The position numbers were made by a program, and so were the translations under genes. 7,310 bases of DNA from an uncultured Lachnospiraceae bacterium (lineage in GTDB: Bacteria; Bacillota; Clostridia; Lachnospirales; Lachnospiraceae), in the NCBI GenBank assembly GCA_947628025.1, contig CANQYH010000160.1:1-7310 (forward strand), written 5' to 3'. The first letter of the stretch is position 1; each line of letters begins with the position of its first letter. The notes beneath the pieces were generated by a model. It did not search any database. It was not told the DNA's origin and saw only the letters and a list, made by a program, of their open reading frames with translations. This document shows, piece by piece, positions 1-5,360 of the stretch.

Positions 1-3000
1 GGCCGCCGTATACAAAGCCGTCGGATTCTGGAATAAAAAGTAACGGTTTGCCTCGGAAGGAGAAAACGTAACCGCAGGATCGCCAATGGTACGCTGTGCC
101 GCGTTATCGGTGATATATCCGTCATAGGTTTTCTTTCCATACCAGTTCGAATAAAATACTACGTCGCCTGCCTGCAGTTTAAGATCTTCATCTTCCACCT
201 GAACATTCCAATCGTCGACGTTTTCCGCGGTCACTTTGTACTCATCCAGATATTCCTTTTTCAGCCGCGTCATATCGACAGAGGAACCGTCATCAGTCAA
301 AAGTTCCGATGCCACGCCCACATGATAAAATACGCGCAGCGGCAAAGCATCTTCCGATGGCTCATCGGAAGAATTCTTTACATTCGTACTGTATTTAGGT
401 GGATTCTCCGCATAATCTATGGTTGCTTTCCGGACCGGCAGAACCGATACCGGAATATTGATATACAGGGCCTCGTCAAAACCGGTATCCGAAACGAGAC
501 CGCCCTGTTCGATCACATCATCGGTATAATTACCTGTATCCTCCACCCAAATGCGGATATCGCTAAGTTTATAGACCCCTGGGAAATGGCTGTAATGCGT
601 TTCCTTTGTAGGATCTGTTTCCTTTTCATCTAATTTATCCTGCTTTAATTTATATAAATCGTTATTCTCATTATCCGAATCATCTTCCGGATCATCTTCC
701 GTACCATAGGCCGGATTCATATGCAGCTCCTCGCGCTCGGCCTTTGAAATATTCATCCGATAAAACGTAAATACCGTGTTTTCCAGCCGTTTTTTGTTTT
801 CCTCCGACAAGTCATCAAATGCTGCATCACTTGGCAAATTGGAAACAAACTGACGGGCGGTTTCATTATCCAGATAATAGGTATCTTTGGACCAATCGCC
901 TGCGTTTTCTTCTTCCCCTATAAACTGATGAGTCTCATTATTATACCAGCCCATCCCATGTCCAGGCTCCTTGAATTCCTCTGTCTGCGTAAAAGCATAG
1001 TCGTAGACTGCCGTCTTGGTCACACCATACTTTTCCCCAAACAGCACCACGCTGTCGACATCCTTGACCTCCATATATTCGCCCATGGGGTCTGTGTAAG
1101 TCACAGAATCGCTCACGCCTAAGTCATTGGAACCGCTCACCGGTTGGAACAGAGGTGTAATGATCTCCTGCATGATAGTAGCAAACGCATCCGTAATCGT
1201 GTTTGCGCCCTCTACTCCGGTTTTAACATAATACGCGGCTTTGGCATAATCTATATTATCAGCCACGTCAGCATCCGTCAGGCCATAGGGATCACTTTCA
1301 TCAAGGTGCGGATATTCGACCGTCTGTACCGCTTCAGCAAGATAACCATTACCATGACCCCAAGGATTCCCTTTCACTCCGTTAAAAAATTTACCCTCGG
1401 GATTCTTAAATATATTTTTCACCTCCTGCCACGGTTGATAATTACTAACTGCTTCAAGCGCTTCCTTTTCATCAGTATCCGGTTTTCTCCAGGCATCAAA
1501 CGCTGTTTTAGCTTTGGCGATACCAACCAAAATCATTTCACCTACAGAATAATCTGGATATATCGTCTTTTGAACGACCGCTTCATTACTGCTATCATCA
1601 ATATATCCTTTTTCTTTCAGCCATCCCAAATCCTCAAAATACTTTCTCGGATCCATGGTTGGAGCATTGGTCGTGATTTCATCTGAGAAATCCGACGTAA
1701 GCTCGCCCTCGAGACTCTTGTTCTCTTCATACTTTGATGCAACCGCATTTTTAACCTCTTCGTCCTTGATCTCTGACGGATCTTTCATATCCACAGAAAT
1801 GGTATAAATGCTGCAGTCATTTCCATTATATTCCTTTTCCACTGCCGCCTTATAGTAAGCGGTAGTCATCAAAGTTCCCAAAAGCATGGCGGCAACGGAA
1901 CTGCTATAATTCTCCGCGAATGTTACCATTGCCTCCCGCCCTTTACCTACAGGTTTTTGATAAGTGTTGTTGTCATACCCCTCATAACCTATAGGAACAT
2001 ACTCACCATTACTGTTTTTCTGCACAAACATATCCCAGAAGTTCGGAATCCCCAACTTTTCGGCCGTATCTTTTTGTCCTGACTCGAAGTCATATCCGAC
2101 AAACGAACGCAGTTTATTCCCCGTATCATTCACAAAGCCTCTGTTTTCATCCGTTATAACCTTATTAAAAGTTCCTTGCAGCATGTCGGTGGCCGCACCG
2201 TCTGTCAACATGACCAGAGACGGAATACAGTCATAGACCTCCGTACCTACTTTTACCGTCTTATCCGCAGCCAGTAGTTCTTGTAAACCTACCGCGTAAC
2301 CTGCTTGGATATTCGTGGTACCATTGCGGTATGCGGTATATGTATTATTACCACAGCCATTAAAACCCGTTGTCAATTTCGATTTTATATCTTCATTCCC
2401 TGAATTGTTCGCATCGCTTTGTCTAAGTTTTGTGATTTCATTATTTACGAAAACCCATCCACTGCCTTCGTTGGGCAATGTTTGTAAAGGCTTCGCTCCG
2501 TTACATGCATCAGCTGTACCATCGTTCCATCCGGTAGTAAGATATGAAGTATAACCAAGCTTTTCATCTTTTTGGGGTTCATAATGCTTCATAGGAAGAA
2601 TCACTACCGCAGTATCGTGGCCATCATATTTAAATGTTGTGCCCGTATTAACCGTTTCGTTAGATTGCGAACCATCTCCAAACAGAACCACAGCCACCTC
2701 ATTATAAACGCTGGCATTCATCAACGTATCGATCGCCCGGTTGACGGCTTCAATCGTGATAGCGATACGCTCGTCTTTCCATCCTATATCGTCACCTTTA
2801 GCGCTGTTGTACATCGACCCAGAGTTATCAAACACGATCACTGTCCTGCTCGGAGGTATGCCGATACTTTCCTGGCTCGAACCCAACGCAGAAAAGACGT
2901 GCAGGAAATCGCTGGTATTTTTAACCTCTTCCTTATCCAAACCATCCGTCGCTAAATCCAGCGTTAATACATTCGTCTCACCATTATACGAACCATTGCT

Positions 3001-3267
3001 CTGCCCATACGCGAACACTGTCTTATCGACCCAGAGGCGTCCGGCATTGCGGGAATTCTCATCCAGGTTCAAAATACTCTCAAATCCGTCCATCGTACTC
3101 GCGTCGGCCACCCAGCTGGTCACGCCGGGGGTCGGGCCCGTCTGGCTCCCCGCGCCTGGCGCCTCTTCTGCCCGGACGGAAAGCCCTCCAAAACTAAGAT
3201 TGGACACTACCATACACACGCTCAGAAGCAGAGCCTGTAGTCTGCGTAATCCTTTCCTTGTCTTCAT
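1..3267 (-). CDS. Secreted vWA-domain surface/adhesin protein (C-terminus outside window)
   Basis: The reading frame is open for 1089 codons from ATG at 3267 to the left edge, with no stop when every codon is checked. AGGAG at 3278-3282 lies 10 bases upstream of the ATG. Residues 1-33 form a signal peptide: basic MKTRKGLRR, hydrophobic LQALLLSVCMVVSNLSF, probable cleavage after VRA (31-33). A Trp-Val-Asp-Lys-Thr-Val segment (79-84) resembles the lysine-containing strand that precedes the vWA domain in clostridial pilin-like adhesins. The metal-binding MIDAS site is complete: DNSGS at 147-151, Thr in GTTN at 316-319, and Asp356 in LTDGAATD. The domain carries large insertions: about 165 residues separate the first two MIDAS elements, and the later core strand CSIYTISVDM is at 485-494. 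A probable beta-rich stalk domain follows (TDPMGEYMEV, about 724-733), then an acidic linker (856-870). Such proteins usually bind host or matrix ligands and are anchored by sortase. No LPxTG can be seen because the end is missing. Specific ligand unknown. Confidence 0.9.
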   Translation of the reverse strand, partial: MKTRKGLRRLQALLLSVCMVVSNLSFGGLSVRAEEAPGAGSQTGPTPGVTSWVADASTMDGFESILNLDENSRNAGRLWVDKTVFAYGQSNGSYNGETNVLTLDLATDGLDKEEVKNTSDFLHVFSALGSSQESIGIPPSRTVIVFDNSGSMYNSAKGDDIGWKDERIAITIEAVNRAIDTLMNASVYNEVAVVLFGDGSQSNETVNTGTTFKYDGHDTAVVILPMKHYEPQKDEKLGYTSYLTTGWNDGTADACNGAKPLQTLPNEGSGWVFVNNEITKLRQSDANNSGNEDIKSKLTTGFNGCGNNTYTAYRNGTTNIQAGYAVGLQELLAADKTVKVGTEVYDCIPSLVMLTDGAATDMLQGTFNKVITDENRGFVNDTGNKLRSFVGYDFESGQKDTAEKLGIPNFWDMFVQKNSNGEYVPIGYEGYDNNTYQKPVGKGREAMVTFAENYSSSVAAMLLGTLMTTAYYKAAVEKEYNGNDCSIYTISVDMKDPSEIKDEEVKNAVASKYEENKSLEGELTSDFSDEITTNAPTMDPRKYFEDLGWLKEKGYIDDSSNEAVVQKTIYPDYSVGEMILVGIAKAKTAFDAWRKPDTDEKEALEAVSNYQPWQEVKNIFKNPEGKFFNGVKGNPWGHGNGYLAEAVQTVEYPHLDESDPYGLTDADVADNIDYAKAAYYVKTGVEGANTITDAFATIMQEIITPLFQPVSGSNDLGVSDSVTYTDPMGEYMEVKDVDSVVLFGEKYGVTKTAVYDYAFTQTEEFKEPGHGMGWYNNETHQFIGEEENAGDWSKDTYYLDNETARQFVSNLPSDAAFDDLSEENKKRLENTVFTFYRMNISKAEREELHMNPAYGTEDDPEDDSDNENNDLYKLKQDKLDEKETDPTKETHYSHFPGVYKLSDIRIWVEDTGNYTDDVIEQGGLVSDTGFDEALYINIPVSVLPVRKATIDYAENPPKYSTNVKNSSDEPSEDALPLRVFYHVGVASELLTDDGSSVDMTRLKKEYLDEYKVTAENVDDWNVQVEDEDLKLQAGDVVFYSNWYGKKTYDGYITDNAAQRTIGDPAVTFSPSEANRYFLFQNPTALYTAA

Positions 3268-3437
3268 AATCTTCTCTCTCCTTTTGCTTTTTTCACAAAC
3301 ATTCGTCTCGATCCATTCTCTGCTGATCCGTTTTCATACCACATGCCTCATCGGGTCCGTATCTCTCTCATGATTATTTTCTCCCTTGCCTTTTATTTCA
3401 CTCGTAAACGCGCCCTTTCGGGGACTAAAAACCGCTT
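3268..3437. other. Short gap between 162-aa gene and vWA gene
   Basis: This 170-bp interval holds the vWA ribosome binding site but no clear intrinsic terminator and no convincing promoter. Only a tiny CCC-GAAA-GGG hairpin lies just after the upstream stop codon. This makes read-through from the 162-residue gene into the vWA gene plausible but does not prove it. Confidence 0.45.
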
Positions 3438-3926
3438 CTAACCGGCCGATCCCGCCGTCCGGAGCTGCGTACAGCTCTCCAGCGCGGTACGTATCAGGTG
3501 CATCAGCTCCATCGAACTGCGGAATGGTACCTGCTGGCTCCGCCATCGGACCGTTCCCTGCCAGCTGATATGCTGCCGGTAATATACCCGGATCAGGAAC
3601 GCTTCAGACCCGATCGGGATGACCCCCGTGCGTGTATCGTCCCCGCCGGCGAACGCTTCTTCCTGCCGCTCGCGGCTCCGGGCCTTTCGGATCGAAGAAA
3701 ACGTCCTCAATTCCCGCTTTTCCGGCGTATCCACTTTCCCGCTCAGCCATCCGTCGATCAGCAGAACCGCCTGGTCCAGGCCGCTGAACGGCTCGCTCCT
3801 GTCGCAGAAGAAGCGCCGTATGACTCCGCTCACGGCCCCGTTTTCCGTAAGAGTACAGCGCAGCATGTAAAGCCCCGCCTCTTCCGGTACTATGCCGGAC
3901 GCTTTTTTTACCTGTTCTTCCATCAT
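3438..3926 (-). CDS. Conserved-looking hypothetical protein, 162 aa
   Basis: The product is 162 residues from tandem ATG codons at 3926 and 3923 to TAG at 3440-3438. GGAGG followed by a G-rich run ends a few bases before the first ATG, which favours it over an in-frame TTG at 3962 that has no such site. No signal peptide or membrane segment is visible, so a cytosolic protein is expected. Residues about 17-61 alternate strand and helix (GLYMLRCTL, then SGLDQAVLLIDGWL). Residues 65-100 are charged and probably disordered. The C-terminal part (110-150) contains FLIRVYYRQHISWQGTVRW and FRSSMELMHLI. From memory, the pattern RQ-x-x-SWQG-x-V-x-W followed by FRS-x-x-EL recurs in clostridial hypothetical proteins, but I cannot name a family or function. 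It lies directly upstream of the vWA gene on the same strand. Its 5' leader would contain the palindromic hairpin at 3972-3999. Confidence 0.75.
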   Translation of the reverse strand: MMEEQVKKASGIVPEEAGLYMLRCTLTENGAVSGVIRRFFCDRSEPFSGLDQAVLLIDGWLSGKVDTPEKRELRTFSSIRKARSRERQEEAFAGGDDTRTGVIPIGSEAFLIRVYYRQHISWQGTVRWRSQQVPFRSSMELMHLIRTALESCTQLRTAGSAG

Positions 3927-3971
3927 TTTCCCCCTCCGCAACGCCTGTGATGGGTATTTCAACAGGCTGAG

Positions 3972-4005
3972 ATTTCGCAGAGCATAGACTCTGCGAAATT
4001 TTTTT
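3972..4005 (+). terminator. Perfect 11-bp hairpin with T-tract (left copy)
   Basis: Arms ATTTCGCAGAG (3972-3982) and CTCTGCGAAAT (3989-3999) pair perfectly around the loop CATAGA and are followed by seven T's (3999-4005). This is an intrinsic terminator in form on the plus strand, yet no plus-strand gene lies to its left. On the minus strand it would be a hairpin in the 5' leader of the 162-residue gene, without a U-tract. It may act as a terminator against antisense transcription, a leader structure, or a palindromic protein-binding site. Confidence 0.65.
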
Positions 4006-4017
4006 AAAAAATGGCGG

Positions 4018-4047
4018 ATTATAGGGAAAAAATCGTCGGACTGACTG
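4018..4047 (-). promoter_or_regulatory. Candidate promoter for the 162-aa gene
   Basis: A perfect TATAAT lies on the minus strand at 4023-4018. The best upstream partner is CAGTCA (4047-4042, 18-base spacer), which matches only three of six positions of TTGACA, so a regulator may be needed or the match may be chance. Transcription would start near 4011, giving a leader of about 85 bases that includes the hairpin at 3999-3972. The -35 area overlaps the left copy of the 24-bp direct repeat. Confidence 0.4.
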
Positions 4048-4065
4048 CAATTTTGACGGCGAATA
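4042..4065 (+). repeat. 24-bp direct repeat, copy 1
   Basis: This copy matches 4180-4203 at 23 of 24 positions; the only difference is A versus G at the eighth base. The shared core is TTTTGACGGCGAATA. It overlaps the weak -35 area of the minus-strand promoter candidate. A regulator binding site or a local duplication could explain it. Confidence 0.8.
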
Positions 4066-4140
4066 ATTGTCGCAAAATAAGAAACTATTTCACTGATCCG
4101 GACGGTCCCAACGGGCCGGAAATATAGATTTTAACTGGGT

Positions 4141-4276
4141 TTTCAGGCTTACGGACACGCCAACTTTTCGCCCCTGAAATGACTGCGATTTTGACGGCGA
4201 ATAGACAAATCAGATGAAAGATAACTCGTTTTTGGCCCTGTATTTATATCTTTCAGGCTCTTTTCGGGGGCGAAAA
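4141..4276 (+). repeat. Interlocking inverted repeats, possible RNA fold
   Basis: CCTGAAA at 4173-4179 can pair with TTTCAGG at 4141-4147 or with a second TTTCAGG at 4251-4257. TTTTCGCCCC at 4165-4174 is exactly complementary to GGGGCGAAAA at 4267-4276. The local hairpin and the long-range pairing are therefore mutually exclusive, as in a switching RNA, and direct repeat copy 2 lies in the long-range loop. No known RNA class is recognised, and short AT-rich complementarities can arise by chance. Confidence 0.4.
4180..4203 (+). repeat. 24-bp direct repeat, copy 2
   Basis: Second copy of the repeat at 4042-4065, with one mismatch, 138 bp downstream start to start. Both copies have the same orientation and both contain TTGACG. 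Neither has a convincing -10 at 17 bases on the plus strand, so I do not call them promoters. Confidence 0.8.
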
Positions 4277-4300
4277 CCCATAAATTTTTCATAAATTCTA

Positions 4301-4329
4301 TTGACTTTTGGCAGAATTGACCGCATAAT
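4301..4329 (+). promoter_or_regulatory. Sigma-A-type promoter, plus strand
   Basis: TTGACT (4301-4306), a 17-base spacer and CATAAT (4324-4329) give five of six matches in each hexamer with optimal spacing. This is the best promoter match I found in the intergenic region. Transcription would begin near 4336, only about 10 bases before the hairpin/T-tract at 4346-4376. Confidence 0.6.
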
Positions 4330-4345
4330 GAAAACAAAATTAAGA

Positions 4346-4376
4346 TTCGCAGAGTCTATGCTCTGCGAAATTTTTT
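4346..4376 (+). terminator. Hairpin with T-tract (right copy)
   Basis: Arms TTCGCAGAG (4346-4354) and CTCTGCGAA (4361-4369) pair perfectly around loop TCTATG, followed by A and six T's (4371-4376), then CTTTT. The arms are identical to those of the left copy at 3974-3997, but the loop is its reverse complement. In form it is a plus-strand intrinsic terminator standing immediately after the promoter at 4301-4329. It could attenuate transcription toward the 163-residue gene or end a very short RNA. Confidence 0.65.
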
Positions 4377-4523
4377 CTTTTATCATATCCGGGCCGTCTC
4401 GATCCCAGGCAGCGGATATTCCCGGCCAATACTCCCGAAATCGCTTTTTAACCGTCATTTTTACGGTCATCCGGCAGGTTACAGGCTGAAACCTAATGCA
4501 GTTCATACAGGTTGCGCATCGGG

Positions 4524-4553
4524 TTGTTTTTCGGCGATATTTTCTCATATAAA
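4524..4553 (+). promoter_or_regulatory. Weaker promoter candidate for the 163-aa gene
   Basis: TTGTTT (4524-4529), an 18-base spacer and TATAAA (4548-4553) form a plausible promoter with a good -10 and a poor -35. The start of transcription would fall near 4560, just before GGAGG at 4564-4568. It lies beyond the hairpin at 4346-4376 and so would escape any attenuation there. Confidence 0.35.
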
Positions 4554-4563
4554 AGGTTATATC

Positions 4564-4578
4564 GGAGGTTGAACTGTG
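4564..4578 (+). promoter_or_regulatory. GGAGG plus GTG: alternative upstream start
   Basis: GGAGG (4564-4568) is 7 bases before GTG at 4576, which is in frame with the 163-residue gene and would add 59 residues. The extension uses codons such as CTA, ATA and AGG that are scarce in the body of the gene, and it looks unlike a domain, so I prefer the downstream ATG. The site could instead drive a longer isoform. Confidence 0.35.
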
Positions 4579-4752
4579 CTAAACCTATTCCGGATCATAG
4601 GGTACCAGGTTAAAAATCCACCGGATCGGACCAGGTTACAGCAGGTTTACGCTGTTCTTTCCGCTGCGGACTACAAAATATGTGCCATATACCATATACT
4701 TTATACAGGCATTCGGAATAAAATAAAGCAAGAGCTCTTTCAGGAGTCGTTC

Positions 4753-5244
4753 ATGAGTCAATACGCACCTATTTCCGGCGTGGTCACAAACATCGCCGTC
4801 TTTCCCTCGGACCAAGAGGCCTATTCTCCCTGCGCCCTGACCCTGACTGTGCAGGACGTTTTCGGCAGCCAGAATACCGTTATCCTGGAACCCTCCACCT
4901 ACGTGCTGAACCAGGCCCCGATCCACCAGGGGGACCCGGTCATCTTTTTCTATGATACCACAGAGCCGATGCCGCTCATTTTCCCGCCCCTCCACCGGGC
5001 GGTGGCCGCCGTCAAACCCGCCTACGCCCAGAGCGCTTATCTGGACACGTTCGGCCAGGATCTGGTCAGCAGCGACGGCCTGCTGAAGATCGAGCTCTCC
5101 GCACTGACCGACACGCGCACGCAGAACGGGCAGATCTACGAGGGCGTGCTCGCGGACCATCTGCTGCTGGTGCTCTTCGGCTCCGCCACCCGCAGTATCC
5201 CGGCGCAGACCACCGCGGAGGCGGTCACGGTCTTCTGCTGCTGA
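4753..5244 (+). CDS. Conserved-looking hypothetical protein, 163 aa
   Basis: The preferred start is ATG at 4753, with AGGAG at 4742-4746 six bases upstream. An in-frame GTG at 4576, also with a good ribosome binding site, would give 222 residues, but the added part is AT-rich and differs in codon use. The 163-residue product has no signal peptide or membrane segment. It appears beta-rich: ISGVVTNIAVF (7-17), ALTLTVQDVFG (28-38), NTVILEPSTYVLN (41-53). The clearest signature is GDPVIFFYDTTEPMPLIFPP at 60-79, followed by HRAVAAV. From memory, the pattern FYD-x-x-x-P-x-PLI-(Y/F)-PP near a strand pair recurs in clostridial hypothetical proteins, sometimes in larger surface or amine-oxidase-N-like proteins. 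No enzymatic residues can be assigned. It is transcribed alone and converges on pnp, with 116 bp between the stop codons. Confidence 0.8.
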   Translation: MSQYAPISGVVTNIAVFPSDQEAYSPCALTLTVQDVFGSQNTVILEPSTYVLNQAPIHQGDPVIFFYDTTEPMPLIFPPLHRAVAAVKPAYAQSAYLDTFGQDLVSSDGLLKIELSALTDTRTQNGQIYEGVLADHLLLVLFGSATRSIPAQTTAEAVTVFCC

Positions 5245-5292
5245 CGCGGTCTCATCCGACTTTCCCCGCGGCCAAACGGAAAGCCGCCGGCG

Positions 5293-5339
5293 AAAAAAAC
5301 GCCCCCGCGTCATACGTTTCCGCATGACGCAGGGGCGTT
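5293..5339 (-). terminator. Intrinsic terminator of pnp
   Basis: Arms at 5324-5339 and 5298-5313 (16 bases each, 15 matched) enclose a 10-base loop. On the minus strand they are followed by a U-tract from the seven A's at 5293-5299. The hairpin starts 21 bases after the pnp stop codon. It may also slow plus-strand transcripts from the 163-residue gene, but the T-rich stretch on that side is interrupted. Confidence 0.9.
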
Positions 5340-5360
5340 CTCAATCCGTTCTTTATTCCA

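Larger units (their letters stand above)
3927..4752. other. Long structured divergent intergenic region
   Basis: These 826 bases separate the minus-strand 162-residue gene from the plus-strand 163-residue gene. The region is AT-rich compared with pnp. The open frames crossing it lack a ribosome binding site, domain-like sequence or sensible start. It instead contains two related hairpins, a 24-bp direct repeat, interlocking inverted repeats and several promoter-like sequences, each listed separately. No tRNA, rRNA or riboswitch class that I can recognise is present. Confidence 0.7.

Noticed and set aside
3264..3344. 26-codon minus-strand frame whose TGA overlaps the vWA ATG
   Set aside because: The stop-start overlap hints at translational coupling, but its own start has GAGG only one base away and the peptide has no recognisable features.
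3498..3950. 150-codon plus-strand open frame opposite the 162-aa gene
   Set aside because: It is a shadow frame: Pro/Arg-rich product, no ribosome binding site, while the minus-strand frame has a GGAGG site and recognisable motifs.
3604..4050. 148-codon minus-strand frame overlapping the 162-aa gene
   Set aside because: It would read through the hairpin and overlap the better-supported gene in another frame; its product is low-complexity Arg/Gly-rich.
4042..4203. CRISPR array
   Set aside because: There are only two copies of the 24-bp repeat, with a gap of over 100 bp, no regular spacers and no cas gene nearby.
3972..4376. Insertion sequence or MITE bounded by the hairpins
   Set aside because: The hairpin flanks align as direct rather than inverted repeats, there is no transposase, and no target-site duplication is visible outside them.
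4210..4548. 112-codon minus-strand open frame in the intergenic region
   Set aside because: Upstream of its ATG the sequence is AACCTCC, the opposite of a ribosome binding site. The protein is basic and domain-free, and the frame overlaps the promoter and hairpin features.
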